NCBI RefSeq assembly: GCF_029953595.1
Contig: NZ_CP124535.1
Coordinates: 2,202,001-2,266,000, forward strand
DNA length: 64,000 nucleotides
Direction of reading: 5' to 3'
Source of the DNA: Fuscovulum ytuae
Lineage (GTDB): Bacteria; Pseudomonadota; Alphaproteobacteria; Rhodobacterales; Rhodobacteraceae
Shown here: in pieces, positions 33,760 to 43,014 of the stretch
Layout: every line of letters starts with the position of its first letter
Numbering within the stretch: the stretch's first letter is position 1
Made by a program: the position numbers and the translations under genes
The notes under the pieces: model-generated
Database searches by the model: none
What the model saw: only the letters and a program-made list of their open reading frames with translations
Told to the model about the DNA's origin: nothing

Positions 33760-34823
33760 TCCTCGCCGCCTGCCTTGCCGCCGTTCAGGCGCAGGCCGAA
33801 ACCCTCCGCATCGCAACATGGAATATCGGGCTGGAACGGCCCGGCCCCGGCCTTCTGTTGCAGGATATCTCCCGTGGGAAAGACCCCGCCATCGCCGCCG
33901 CTGTCGCGGTGCTGATCCGGCTCGATGCCGATATCCTTGTGCTGACCGGAGTGGATTACGATCCCAATCTTCTGGCCCTCACCGCCTTCGCGCAACGTCT
34001 GGCCGAAGCTGGGCTTCCCTACCCCCATCTGCATGCCCCCCGCCCCAATAGCGGCCAACCCACAGGCCATGATGTTGACGGCAACGGCACCACCCATGAT
34101 CCCGCCGATGCGCAAGGCTGGGGCCGCTTTCCCGGCGCAGGCGGCACCGCCATCCTGTCGCGCCTGCCCCTGATGACAGATCGCGCCACCGATCATTCCA
34201 CCTACCTCTGGCGCGATCTGCCGGGCCACCTGATGCCGCCCATCACCCCCGCCCTCGCCGCGATCCAGCGCCTGTCCTCCCATAGCCACCTTGAACTGCC
34301 CGTCGCCCTGCCCGATGGCCTGCCCCTCACGCTGCTCATATGGCACGCCACCCCGCCCGTCTTCGACGGCCCCGAAGACCGCAATGGCCGACGCAACCAT
34401 GATGAGGCGGCCTTCTGGCTGCACCTCCTTGATGGCACCCTGCCCACCCCGCCCCCGACACAACCCTTCCTCCTGATCGGCGATGCCAATCTCGACCCGG
34501 CCGATGGCGATGGCCGCCCCGCAGCGCTGGCCGCCCTGCTCGCCCATCCGATGCTGCAAGACCCCGCCCCCCGTGGCAGCCATGGCCGGACGGAACCCAC
34601 CCAGAAAGGCGACCCCGACCTTGATACCGTCTTCTACCCCCGTCTCGGCGGCCTCAGGCTCGACTACATCCTGCCCTCGCGCGATCTGGCGGTCACCGCT
34701 TCGGGCGTCCTCTGGCCGCCCGCAGGTGATCCCTTCGCCGGAACCCTCGCCACCGCCTCGCGCCACTACCCTGTCTGGGTCGACATCACGCCACCCGCAG
34801 CCCCCAATCCTTTGCCGCCTTGA
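33636..34823 (+). CDS. Secreted endonuclease/exonuclease/phosphatase-family protein (start uncertain)
   Basis: The conserved EEP domain begins at about 33804 (ETLRIATWNIGLERP) and shows LDADILVLTGVDYDPN, PGAGGTAILSRLPL, the DxN motif GDANLDPADGDGR and LDYILPSRDLAVTASG, with a final SRHYPVWVDI carrying the catalytic His. A signal-like stretch (RSRRAAGLILAACLAAVQAQA) precedes it. The only in-frame ATG is at 33636, inside the upstream membrane gene; otherwise a CTG at 33756 overlapping that gene's TGA would be needed. Exact substrate (DNA, phosphoester lipid or other) is unknown. Confidence 0.7.
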   Translation: MGLLPRQPVHARHRHASAGPDDPRKTPRQFGAGRSRRAAGLILAACLAAVQAQAETLRIATWNIGLERPGPGLLLQDISRGKDPAIAAAVAVLIRLDADILVLTGVDYDPNLLALTAFAQRLAEAGLPYPHLHAPRPNSGQPTGHDVDGNGTTHDPADAQGWGRFPGAGGTAILSRLPLMTDRATDHSTYLWRDLPGHLMPPITPALAAIQRLSSHSHLELPVALPDGLPLTLLIWHATPPVFDGPEDRNGRRNHDEAAFWLHLLDGTLPTPPPTQPFLLIGDANLDPADGDGRPAALAALLAHPMLQDPAPRGSHGRTEPTQKGDPDLDTVFYPRLGGLRLDYILPSRDLAVTASGVLWPPAGDPFAGTLATASRHYPVWVDITPPAAPNPLPP

Positions 34824-34880
34824 CCAGCCCCCGACGACCCGCTAGGCCACGCCCAACACCCCAAAAGCAGGAGCGCCACC

Positions 34881-35987
34881 GTGGCCAACCCCTCCCTTCT
34901 CATCCTCGCCGGCGATGGAATCGGCCCCGAAGTCATGGCCGAGGTGAAAAAGATCATCGGCTGGTTCGGCACGAAACGCGGCATTACCTTCGACGTGTCT
35001 GAAGACCTCGTCGGCGGCTGCGCCTATGACAAGCACGGCACCCCCCTGCACGATGACACCATGGCCAAGGCGCAGGAAGTGGACGCCGTCCTCCTCGGTG
35101 CCGTCGGCGGCCCGCAATATGACAATCTCGACTTCTCGGTGAAACCCGAACGCGGCCTTCTGCGCCTGCGCAAGGAGATGGACCTTTATTCCAACCTCCG
35201 CCCCGCCCAATGCTTTGACGCGCTGGCCGATTTCTCTTCGCTGAAGAAAGAGGTGGTGGCTGGCCTCGACATCGTCATCGTCCGCGAACTCACCTCCGGT
35301 GTCTATTTCGGCGAACCCCGCGGCATCTTCACCGAAGGCAATGAACGCGTCGGCATCAACACCCAGCGCTACACGGAATCCGAAATCGCCCGCGTCGCGC
35401 GCTCGGCCTTCGAACTCGCCCGCCGCCGCAACAACAAGGTCTGCTCGATGGAGAAGGCCAATGTCATGGAATCCGGCATCCTCTGGCGTCAGGTGGTGCA
35501 AGAGGTGCATGACCGCGAATATCCCGACGTGCAACTGTCGCACATGTATGCCGATGCCGGCGCCATGCAGCTGTGCCGCTGGCCCAAGCAGTTTGACGTG
35601 ATCGTCACGGATAACCTTTTTGGCGACCTTCTGTCGGATGCCGCCGCGATGCTGACTGGCTCGCTCGGCATGCTGCCCTCGGCCAGCCTCGGCGCGCCGA
35701 TGGCCAATGGCCGCCCCAAGGCGCTTTACGAACCCGTCCACGGGTCGGCCCCCGATATCGCGGGCCAAGGCAAGGCCAACCCCATCGCCTGCATCCTCTC
35801 CTTCGCCATGGCGCTGCGCTACAGCTTTGATCTGGGGGATGAGGCAAAGCGCGTGGAGGCCGCGGTTGAAAAGGTGCTCGCCGATGGCGTCCGCACCGCC
35901 GATCTGATGGGCCCCGAAGGCGGCACCCCCGTCTCGACCAGCCAGATGGGCGACGCGATCCTCGCCGCGCTGGACGCCTCGCTCTGA
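34881..35987 (+). CDS. leuB: 3-isopropylmalate dehydrogenase LeuB
   Basis: Oxidatively decarboxylates 3-isopropylmalate with NAD+. The 368-residue protein has [60 protein letters not shown] and [28 protein letters not shown] with [15 protein letters not shown] at 34881 follows a short gap after the EEP gene. It completes the isomerisation and dehydrogenation steps of leucine synthesis together with leuCD. Confidence 0.97.
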   Translation: MANPSLLILAGDGIGPEVMAEVKKIIGWFGTKRGITFDVSEDLVGGCAYDKHGTPLHDDTMAKAQEVDAVLLGAVGGPQYDNLDFSVKPERGLLRLRKEMDLYSNLRPAQCFDALADFSSLKKEVVAGLDIVIVRELTSGVYFGEPRGIFTEGNERVGINTQRYTESEIARVARSAFELARRRNNKVCSMEKANVMESGILWRQVVQEVHDREYPDVQLSHMYADAGAMQLCRWPKQFDVIVTDNLFGDLLSDAAAMLTGSLGMLPSASLGAPMANGRPKALYEPVHGSAPDIAGQGKANPIACILSFAMALRYSFDLGDEAKRVEAAVEKVLADGVRTADLMGPEGGTPVSTSQMGDAILAALDASL

Positions 35988-35992
35988 TCCGG

Positions 35993-36061
35993 AGGATGGG
36001 CAGAACAGCCCATCCTACCGCATACCGTCGGGCCTGTAGGATGGGCCAATGCGCCCATCCT
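35993..36061. repeat. Two GGATGGGC-N6-GCCCATCC palindromes after leuB
   Basis: AGGATGGGC-AGAACA-GCCCATCCT (35993-36016) and AGGATGGGC-CAATGC-GCCCATCCT (36038-36061) have identical 9-bp arms and differ only in the loop. They belong to the dispersed family also present at 3575, 12168, 15517 and 50511. They may terminate leuB. Confidence 0.75.
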
Positions 36062-36151
36062 TACCCCAAGGCCACAACCGCACCTTGCGCCCGCGCGCGT
36101 CCCGGTCCATGACCGGAACAGGATCACTCCGCGCCGGACCAAAGGCCCCCG

Positions 36152-37123
36152 ATGACCAGCTCGCACTCCAACCTCAAGGGCGCCGCGCTGTCGCTGGCGG
36201 CCTTTGGCATCTACGCCACCCATGACGTCGTGGTGAAATATCTCGGCAGCAGCTTCTCGGCCGTTCAGATCATCTTCTTCTCCGGCCTTCTGTCCTTCCC
36301 CCTTCTCTCCGTCATGCTGATGGGCGACCGGCGCGACGAAAACCTCGTCCCCCGCCATCCATGGTGGAGCCTGCTGCGCGCCGTCTGTGCCGTCATCAGC
36401 GGGGTGCTCGCCTTTTACGCCTTCTCCACCCTCCCGCTCGCCCAGTGCTACGCAATCTTCTTTTCCATGCCGCTGCTCATCACCGTTCTGGCCATTCCGA
36501 TGCTGGGCGAACGCGTCGGCATCCATCGCGGCGCGGCGGTGGTCGTCGGGCTGATCGGCGTTCTCGTCGTGCTCCGCCCCGGTCAGGCCGACCTTGAACT
36601 TGGCCATCTCGCGGCGCTGGCCGCCGCCGTCTCGGCCTCGCTCGGCTCCGTCATCGTGCGCAAGATCGGCAAAGAGGAACGCTCCGCCGTCCTCATGCTT
36701 TACCCGATGCTCGGCAACGTGCTGGCGATGGGTGCGGCACTCCCGTTTGTCTATGAACCGATGCAGATCACCGATCTCGGCCTCATGGGGATCATCGCGC
36801 TCTTTTCCTTCCTCGCGGGCCTTCTCGTGATCAAGGCCTATCGCACCGCGCCCGCCGTCATCGTCGCGCCCATGCAATATTCCCAAATCCTCTGGGCCGC
36901 CCTGTACGGCACGCTTCTCTTCGACGAATCGATCAACCGCTTCACCGCCATCGGCTCCGCCATCATCATCGCCTCCGGCATCTACATCGTCCTGCGCGAA
37001 GGCACGCCCTCGGTCTCTGGCAACCGCCCCGTCCTTTCCACCCGCAGCCGCGCCGAAACCGCCACCATGCCGCGCGTCAGTGTCATGATGCGCCGCATGG
37101 GCATTCCCGAAAGGCAGGATTGA
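36152..37123 (+). CDS. EamA/DMT-family transporter
   Basis: A 323-residue inner-membrane protein with ten predicted helices in two EamA repeats (residues about 8-150 and 160-290). The pattern ISGVLAFYAFSTLPLAQCYAIFFSMPLLITVLA and VGLIGVLVVLRPG is typical of RhtA/YddG-like exporters. A charged C-terminal tail of about 25 residues follows. Likely exports a metabolite or amino acid; the substrate is unknown. Confidence 0.85.
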   Translation: MTSSHSNLKGAALSLAAFGIYATHDVVVKYLGSSFSAVQIIFFSGLLSFPLLSVMLMGDRRDENLVPRHPWWSLLRAVCAVISGVLAFYAFSTLPLAQCYAIFFSMPLLITVLAIPMLGERVGIHRGAAVVVGLIGVLVVLRPGQADLELGHLAALAAAVSASLGSVIVRKIGKEERSAVLMLYPMLGNVLAMGAALPFVYEPMQITDLGLMGIIALFSFLAGLLVIKAYRTAPAVIVAPMQYSQILWAALYGTLLFDESINRFTAIGSAIIIASGIYIVLREGTPSVSGNRPVLSTRSRAETATMPRVSVMMRRMGIPERQD

Positions 37124-37131
37124 CGCGCCCA

Positions 37132-37154
37132 CCCCTTGCAAATGCCGCAAGGGG
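37132..37154 (+). terminator. Hairpin after EamA gene
   Basis: CCCCTTGC/GCAAGGGG (37132-37139, 37147-37154) with a 7-nt loop, 8 bp past the stop; no T-run. It separates the transporter from the tRNA. Confidence 0.5.
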
Positions 37155-37177
37155 GCTGTAACCCACCCCCACACGGT

Positions 37178-37254
37178 CGGAGCGTAGCGCAGTCTGGTAG
37201 CGCACCTGCTTCGGGAGCAGGGGGTCGGAGGTTCGAATCCTCTCGCTCCGACCA
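37178..37254 (+). tRNA. tRNA-Pro (anticodon CGG)
   Basis: A 77-nt cloverleaf: acceptor arm CGGAGCG/CGCTCCG with encoded ACCA, D arm GCGC...GCGC containing AGTCTGGTA, anticodon stem CCTGC/GCAGG with loop TTCGGGA (anticodon CGG), and T arm with GGTTCGAATCC. It reads the proline codon CCG. No integrase or direct-repeat attachment site is seen next to it. Confidence 0.95.
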
Positions 37255-37342
37255 ATTTCCCGAAAACCCTACAATCCGCACAGGCGCGTGAGCGGTCTTC
37301 CTCCGTCACGCTTGGCCTGCCCTTGGATCACCCGAAATCCCA

Positions 37343-37380
37343 ATAAAAAAGGTGCAGGCAGGCCATCGCCCCCCTGCACC
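37343..37380 (-). terminator. Terminator of the TRAP operon (minus strand)
   Basis: Arms GGTGCAGG (37351-37358) and CCTGCACC (37373-37380); on the minus strand the stem is followed by TTTTTTATT. It lies just past the dctP stop. Confidence 0.75.
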
Positions 37381-37401
37381 CCATCATCTACGCCAGCAGC
37401 C

Positions 37402-38463
37402 TTAGTTCAGGTCGCCCGCCCGTGCCGCGCTGACCGAGGCTTCCGCGCTCGTCACCGCCGCCGTGAAGGCGTCCAGAACCTCCGGCCCGCCCTTCACATT
37501 GGCTTTGAACCAGTCAAAAACCGGGTTCACAGCTGCCTTGAAGGCCGCCTTTTCCTCGGCGGTGGGCACATAGATCTCACCCCCTGCCGCGCGGAAATCG
37601 GCATAGGCCTGAATTTCCTTGCGCTTCGGGCTGGCAAAGGTCGCCTGTTGCAGCGCGGCAAAGCCATCCACAACGATCTGCTGCTGCTCCGGGGTCAGCG
37701 ACTTGAACCGATCATTCCCCATCCACCAGAAGGCGCCCATATAGCTGTGCCCGTCCAGCGTCAGGTATTTGATCCCCGCATCGGTGAACTTCATCGACAT
37801 GATGTCGGTGATCCCGTTCGCCGTACCTTCCACCACCCCGGTCTGAAGCGAGGTGAACAGTTCCGGCCACGGAATCGGCGTCGGCGATGCCCCAAGCGTG
37901 GTGGCCAACGTCTGCGGCAGGTCCGCAGGAACGGTGCGCATCTTCAGACCCGCCAGATCGCCCGGTGCCGCCACGCGACGCTGGGTGTTGGCATAGTTCC
38001 GCCAGCCGCCCGTATTGCCGATGGTCATCAGCCGGATCTTGTCGTCCGAATCCGCCAAGGCCATCGCCCGCAGCTTTGCCGTGAAATCGGTGCGCGTCAG
38101 CACCTCTTCGGCCACGCGGTCATCGCTCATCAGATAGGGCAGGTCCAGCACCTGAATATAGGGGAACAGCCCCGCCGCCCCGCCACTGGTCGAGATGTAG
38201 ATGTCGATCGTGCCATCCGCGACCCCGGCAAGGCATTCATCCCCCTTGGCGCACAGTTGGGTGCCCATGAAGATCTCCACCCCGATCGCGCCATTCGAGG
38301 CGTTCTCGACATAGTTCTTGAACACGACCAGACCGTCGTAATCCTCGTCCTGTTCGTTGGAATTGGCGGTGGCGCGCAGCATGATGTCCTGCGCCAGCGC
38401 GGCCCCGGCCGTTCCGGCCAAAAGCGCGGCAAGCGCCACGGACCGAAGGGTGTTCTTGAGCAT
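37402..38463 (-). CDS. dctP: TRAP transporter substrate-binding protein (DctP family)
   Basis: A 353-residue periplasmic solute receptor. The signal peptide is MLKNTLRSVALAALLAGTAGAALA. Family features include TLDGHSYMGAFWWMG, MRTVPADLPQTLATTLGASPTPIPWPELFTSLQTGVVEG (the Arg that clamps a carboxylate is in KMRTV) and NGITDIMSMKF. An unusual CAKGDEC pair could form a disulfide. The carboxylate-type clamp suggests an organic anion ligand. Last gene of the six-gene operon with dctQM and the monooxygenase genes. Confidence 0.9.
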   Translation of the reverse strand: MLKNTLRSVALAALLAGTAGAALAQDIMLRATANSNEQDEDYDGLVVFKNYVENASNGAIGVEIFMGTQLCAKGDECLAGVADGTIDIYISTSGGAAGLFPYIQVLDLPYLMSDDRVAEEVLTRTDFTAKLRAMALADSDDKIRLMTIGNTGGWRNYANTQRRVAAPGDLAGLKMRTVPADLPQTLATTLGASPTPIPWPELFTSLQTGVVEGTANGITDIMSMKFTDAGIKYLTLDGHSYMGAFWWMGNDRFKSLTPEQQQIVVDGFAALQQATFASPKRKEIQAYADFRAAGGEIYVPTAEEKAAFKAAVNPVFDWFKANVKGGPEVLDAFTAAVTSAEASVSAARAGDLN

Positions 38464-38493
38464 GGTTTCCTCCCTTTTTAACTCGTCTCAAGG

Positions 38494-39783
38494 TTAGTTC
38501 ACGAACCCGAAAAAGCGCGGGATCGTCAGGCAGATTGCGGGGAAGTAGGTGATCAGGAAGATCACCAGAACCTCCACCGCCAGAAATGGCAGGGTCGCTT
38601 TGGCAACGGTCTCGACCCTCAGCCCCGACACAACAGAGGTGACGAACAGCACAAGCCCCATCGGCGGCGTCAACAGGCCAACCGTCAGGTTGACCGCCAT
38701 GATGATGGCGAAATGCACGGAATCAACACCCAGTGCGGTGAAGATCGGCCCCAGGATCGGCCCGAGGATGATGATGGCGGGACCTGCGTCCAGAAACATC
38801 CCCACGATGAACAGCAGGATGTTGATCAGGAACAGCAGGATCAGCGGATTGTCCGACAGCGACAGGATGAAACCGGCAAGGATTTCCGGTGTATGGGCAA
38901 GCGCCGCAACCGTCTTGAAGGCCATCGCCGCCCCCACCAACAACAGCACAACGGCCGAGGTCAGGCCCGCCCGGATCAGAATGCCGGACAGGTCGGAAAG
39001 CTTTAGCGTCCGCAGCACGAACAGACCGATCAGAACGGAATAGCCCACCGCCACAGCCGCGGCCTCGGTCGGGGTGAAAATCCCGCCCAGAATGCCCCCC
39101 AGAATGATGACGGGCGTCAGTAACGGCCAAATGGCGTTCAGGCTGGCCTTGCCACGCGTTCCCCAACTGGCCTTCTGCGTCCGTGCAGGCAGGTCGTATC
39201 TGTCGGCCAAGAAATGGATGCACAGCATCAGACCGCCGCCGATGAGGATGCCCGGAACAATCCCCGCCAAGAACAGCGCGGCCACACTCTCGCCCATGAC
39301 ATAGGCGTAGATGATCATGATGCCCGAAGGCGGGATGATCGGCCCGATGATCGACGATGCGGCGGTGATCGCGGCGGCAAAGCGTCGGGTATAGCCCTGC
39401 CGTTCCATCGCGGGGATCAGCATCGACCCAAGCGCCGATACATCCGCCACCGCAGACCCCGACAGCCCCGCAAACAGCATCGAGGACAGCACATTCACAT
39501 GCGCCAACCCGCCGCGCAAATGGCCCATCATCGCCTGACTGAACTCGACCAGCCGAAGGGTGATGTTGGACCGGTTCATCACCTCGCCCGCGATCATGAA
39601 GAACGGGATCGCCATCAACGGAAAGCTGTCCATCCCGTTATAGACATTGCGGTACAAAAGGACGATGTCGCGCTCCTGCCCGTTCATCCACAGCAGCACC
39701 GCAGGCGCGAAGATCAGCCCGAAAAAGACCGGCAGGCCAATCAGCAACAGAACAAGGAAAAGCGGCAGGAACAGGCTCAGCAT
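38494..39783 (-). CDS. dctM: TRAP transporter large permease (DctM family)
   Basis: A 429-residue membrane protein with about 12-13 helices, using Na+ to drive uptake with DctQ and DctP. Typical signatures: LFAGLSGSAVADVSALGSMLIPAM, AASSIIGPIIPPSGIMIIYAYV, GGIFTPTEAAAVAV and GLLTPPMGLVLF. ATG at 39783 overlaps the dctQ stop by one base (TGATG). Confidence 0.93.
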   Translation of the reverse strand: MLSLFLPLFLVLLLIGLPVFFGLIFAPAVLLWMNGQERDIVLLYRNVYNGMDSFPLMAIPFFMIAGEVMNRSNITLRLVEFSQAMMGHLRGGLAHVNVLSSMLFAGLSGSAVADVSALGSMLIPAMERQGYTRRFAAAITAASSIIGPIIPPSGIMIIYAYVMGESVAALFLAGIVPGILIGGGLMLCIHFLADRYDLPARTQKASWGTRGKASLNAIWPLLTPVIILGGILGGIFTPTEAAAVAVGYSVLIGLFVLRTLKLSDLSGILIRAGLTSAVVLLLVGAAMAFKTVAALAHTPEILAGFILSLSDNPLILLFLINILLFIVGMFLDAGPAIIILGPILGPIFTALGVDSVHFAIIMAVNLTVGLLTPPMGLVLFVTSVVSGLRVETVAKATLPFLAVEVLVIFLITYFPAICLTIPRFFGFVN

Positions 39784-40388
39784 CACTCCGCCCCCAGACT
39801 GACCGCGTCGGCAATGGGCAGCAATGCGTCACCGCGGCCCGCCAAGGAAAGGATTTGCCGCAGCAAAAGCTCCAGATTGACAGCGATCAGCAGCCAGATG
39901 CCGACCAGCAAAGACGCCATCATCGTGGACTTCGGCAGCTTCATCCAAACATCGAAGCCAAGGCTGACCGGCACCCGCAGCGTATCCATTTCCGCCCGCC
40001 CGCCAAAGCCCGTCACCTCGGCCCAGCCAATCGCCGCCGCCTTCAAAAGAACCACCATCGCAACGCCCGTCAGGATCAACCCAAGCAAAGCGGCGATCCC
40101 CCGAGGCAGCAACCGTGACAGCATGTCGATGGAAACAAAGCCCCCCCTGCGATAGGCCGTCCCGATCATCAACCCCGTGGCCCACAGCATCAGAAACCGC
40201 GCCAACTCTTCTGGCCAAGGCAGCGCATTATCAAGGACATAGCGGAAGAAGACCTGCACCAGAATGGCAATGACCATCACGCCAAGGAAAGCAGCGCCCA
40301 GCCAGCGGCCAAGCGTCAACACAGCAGCGTTCAACCTGCTTAGGCCGTTGCAGATGGCCAATAATGCCGCCACGTCTCCTCCCCTCAT
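39783..40388 (-). CDS. dctQ: TRAP transporter small permease (DctQ family)
   Basis: About 201 residues with four membrane helices. The family's VQVFFRYVLDNALPWPEELARFLMLW segment is clear. The start could be ATG at 40388 or GTG at 40373, which has GGGGAGG a few bases before it. It begins 16 bp after the flavin reductase stop on the same strand. Confidence 0.87.
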   Translation of the reverse strand: MRGGDVAALLAICNGLSRLNAAVLTLGRWLGAAFLGVMVIAILVQVFFRYVLDNALPWPEELARFLMLWATGLMIGTAYRRGGFVSIDMLSRLLPRGIAALLGLILTGVAMVVLLKAAAIGWAEVTGFGGRAEMDTLRVPVSLGFDVWMKLPKSTMMASLLVGIWLLIAVNLELLLRQILSLAGRGDALLPIADAVSLGAE

Positions 40389-40404
40389 CCCCGCTTGCGC
40401 AGGG

Positions 40405-40914
40405 TCAACCGTCAAACCGTCCGAACCTGCCTTTCGCGAAAACCAGCGGCTCCCCCTCCTCAAGGGTCAATCGCAGGACCCTGCCCACGATGATCAGATG
40501 ATCCCCGCCTTCATGCGTGGCGTCCTGCGCGCATTCAAACCGCGCCAGCGTGCCGTCCAGAACCGGAACGCCCTCGGCATTCGCCCGCCAGTCCAGCCCG
40601 TCGAACCCCACGCCCTCGCGCCCGAACCGCGCCGGAAAGCCCGCCTGATCCTGCCCGAGCACATGGATCGCATAATGCCGCGCCCCGGCAAAGGCCGCAA
40701 ACCGCCGCGACGCCCGCGCCAGCGACCACAGCACCAAGGGCGGGTCCAGCGACAGGCTCGCAAAGCTGTTGGCGACAAACCCCATCGGCCCCGCCGGCCC
40801 CGCGACGGTGACCAGCGTCACCCCCGTGGCAAAACGGCCCAGCGCATCGCGGTACTGCCGCGCTTGCCCCGCATCCGGCACGATCGCCTCGCCCTGCATG
40901 CCGCCATCCGCCAT
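40405..40914 (-). CDS. Flavin reductase family protein (FMN reductase component)
   Basis: A 169-residue split-barrel flavin reductase (HpaC/RutF-like). Features are RDALGRFATGVTLVTV, GFVANSFASLSLDPPLVLWSLAR, FAGARHYAIHVLG and the terminal GDHLIIVGRVLRL. It should supply reduced FMN to the SsuD-like monooxygenase two genes upstream in the same operon. ATG at 40914 overlaps the aldo/keto reductase stop by one base. Confidence 0.88.
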   Translation of the reverse strand: MADGGMQGEAIVPDAGQARQYRDALGRFATGVTLVTVAGPAGPMGFVANSFASLSLDPPLVLWSLARASRRFAAFAGARHYAIHVLGQDQAGFPARFGREGVGFDGLDWRANAEGVPVLDGTLARFECAQDATHEGGDHLIIVGRVLRLTLEEGEPLVFAKGRFGRFDG

Positions 40915-41810
40915 CAGGCCACCTCATGCCCTTGCGCCAGCGTCAGCAGCTCGAACCACGTCTGGCGGTCCATCGGCACCCGCAACGCATCCGAAATCGC
41001 CGCAATCCGCGACAGGGTGTTGGTCCCCAGAACCGGAATGATCCGCGCCGGATGATGCAGCAGCCACGCCACCGCCACCGCCGTCCAATCCGTGCCCGCC
41101 TCGGCCCCAATCGCATCCAGCCGCGCGGCCAGCCCATCCCGCGCCTCGGCCCTCAGCCGCCCGCCGCCAAGCGGGCTCCACGCCATCGGCGCGATCCCCC
41201 GCTCTTGCAGAAAGGCCAGATCGCCATTGGTAAAGGCGTCCCGGCAGGTCAGCGACAACTCGATCTGGTTCGTCACCAAAGGGGTCGACATGGCCGATTG
41301 CAGCAGCCGCGTATCCCATGGGCGAAAGTTTGAAACCCCGACCGCCCGCACCTTGCCCCCTGCCACCAACGCATCCAGCGCGCGGCCCGTCTCGTGATGG
41401 TCCATCAATGGATCGGGGCGATGGATCAGCAACAGGTCAATCCGATCCGTCGCCATCTCGCGCAGGCTGGTTTCCACCGATGCGGTGATATGCGCCGCCG
41501 AGGTATCGTAATACTTCACCCGCGCCGCCGCATGCCGCCCAACCGGGGCCACGATATCGCATTTCGTCACGATCTCGATCCGGTCGCGCAATCCGGGGGC
41601 CGCCCGCAGCGCAGCCCCCAGCAAGGCCTCGGCAGCGTAGCCGCCATAGATATCGGCCTGATCCATCGTGGTGATGCCCTGCGCCAGACAGGCCTCCACC
41701 TTCGCCTGCACATGGGCGGCGCTTGTGTCGGCATCATCACCCAGCCGCCACATGCCATAGACCAGCCGCGACATCGTGATCGGTCCCAGCGTAACCCGCT
41801 CCATGCTCAT
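40914..41810 (-). CDS. Aldo/keto reductase (YdhF-like)
   Basis: A 298-residue NADPH-dependent (alpha/beta)8 enzyme. The catalytic tetrad residues appear in TTMDQADIYGGYAAE (Asp, Tyr), VTKCDI (Lys) and LLLIHRPDPLMD (His), followed by GKVRAVGVSNFRPWDTRLL and TNQIELS. The ATG at 41810 overlaps the monooxygenase stop (TGATG). It may reduce the aldehyde released by the monooxygenase; this is an inference from operon position. Confidence 0.87.
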   Translation of the reverse strand: MSMERVTLGPITMSRLVYGMWRLGDDADTSAAHVQAKVEACLAQGITTMDQADIYGGYAAEALLGAALRAAPGLRDRIEIVTKCDIVAPVGRHAAARVKYYDTSAAHITASVETSLREMATDRIDLLLIHRPDPLMDHHETGRALDALVAGGKVRAVGVSNFRPWDTRLLQSAMSTPLVTNQIELSLTCRDAFTNGDLAFLQERGIAPMAWSPLGGGRLRAEARDGLAARLDAIGAEAGTDWTAVAVAWLLHHPARIIPVLGTNTLSRIAAISDALRVPMDRQTWFELLTLAQGHEVA

Positions 41811-42967
41811 CACCGACGCACTCCATTTCCAAGGGGGGTTGCCGGGGTCGTTGCAGGCACCCTTCCATAGGCATGGGGCAGCGAACAGGTCTTCAACTCC
41901 GGCATCACCTTGGTCCCAAAATGATCGCATTCATCCAGATGCGGATAGCCCGAAAAAATGAAGGCCCGTATCCCCATGGCCCGATATTCCTCGATCTTCG
42001 AACAAACCTGATCGACCGATCCCACCAGCGCCGCGCCACAGCCCGACCGCGCGCGCCCGATCCCCGTCCACAGATGTGGCTCCACATAGCCGAACTGATC
42101 GGCCAATTCGCGCGCCCGCGCCTGATGCGCCACGCCAAGGCTGATGGAATCATGCGCCCGGTCGCGGATCAGCTTGCCATATTCGTCATCCAGCTTGGAC
42201 ACGATGTAATCGGCATAATCCCGTGCCTCGGCCTCGGTATCCCGCACGATCATATGCACCCGCAGCCCGTAATCCAGCGTCCGGCCATGCCGCTCGGCAT
42301 GCGCATGCACATCCTGCATCCGCTTGGCCAGCATCTCTTTCGTCTCCGGCCACATCAGATAGACGTCGCATTGCGCCCCGCACAGTTCCAACGCATCGGG
42401 CGAATAGCCCCCGAAATACAAAAGCGGCCCGCCATTCTGCTGATACGGCCGCGCCGGGTCCGACGTGATCTTGGAGATATGATAAATATCACCATGATAT
42501 TCGATATGGTCCTGCGTCCATGCCTGACGCAGAATCTCCACCACCTCATGGCTGCGACGATAGCGATAGGCGCTGTCGGCCACCTCGCCCGGAAAATCCG
42601 ACGAGATGACGTTCAACGTCAGCCGTCCCTGCAACATGTGATCCAGCGTCGCCACCGTCCGCGCCAGCATCACGGGCTGCATCTCGCCACAACGGATGGC
42701 CGCGAGGAAATTGATCCGCTCCGTGATCGGTGCACAGCCCGCCACGAAAGACAGCGTATCTTGCCCCACCTGATAAGAGGACGGGCACAGGATATTGCGG
42801 AACCCATGCCCCTCGGCCCGTTTCACGATGTCCGAACAATGCGCCCAGCTTGACCGCAGATCGCCATCCGGCACACCAAGGAACTGGTAATCATCCGAAC
42901 ACAGGGCCCCGAACCAGCTGACCTCACACGCATCCAGATCGGGCGAGGTGATCGGAACGACGGACAT
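41810..42967 (-). CDS. SsuD-like LLM-class FMNH2-dependent monooxygenase
   Basis: A 385-residue luciferase-like enzyme close in layout to alkanesulfonate monooxygenase SsuD: EVSWFGALC, CAPITERINFLAAIRCGEMQPV, ARTVATLDHMLQGRLTLNVI with SSDFPGE, a DHIEYHGDIYHI segment and GPLLYFGGYSPDALELCG. With the flavin reductase in the same operon it would form a two-component oxygenase cleaving a C-S or similar bond. The importer is TRAP, not SsuABC, so the natural substrate may differ from alkanesulfonates. First gene of the operon; an FNR-type box lies 48 bp upstream. Confidence 0.85.
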   Translation of the reverse strand: MSVVPITSPDLDACEVSWFGALCSDDYQFLGVPDGDLRSSWAHCSDIVKRAEGHGFRNILCPSSYQVGQDTLSFVAGCAPITERINFLAAIRCGEMQPVMLARTVATLDHMLQGRLTLNVISSDFPGEVADSAYRYRRSHEVVEILRQAWTQDHIEYHGDIYHISKITSDPARPYQQNGGPLLYFGGYSPDALELCGAQCDVYLMWPETKEMLAKRMQDVHAHAERHGRTLDYGLRVHMIVRDTEAEARDYADYIVSKLDDEYGKLIRDRAHDSISLGVAHQARARELADQFGYVEPHLWTGIGRARSGCGAALVGSVDQVCSKIEEYRAMGIRAFIFSGYPHLDECDHFGTKVMPELKTCSLPHAYGRVPATTPATPLGNGVRR

Positions 42968-43014
42968 GATTCTGTGACTCCGCTTTCGTGCTTTCCTCTT
43001 GCGTAGCATCCGCT

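Noticed and set aside
37178-37254. tRNA-Pro as the attachment site of an integrated element
   Set aside because: No integrase gene and no repeat of the tRNA 3' end is visible in the flanks.
41810-41930. Upstream start for the aldo/keto reductase (40 extra residues)
   Set aside because: The extension lies inside the monooxygenase gene, is not family-like, and the ATG at 41810 gives a one-base coupled overlap and normal length.
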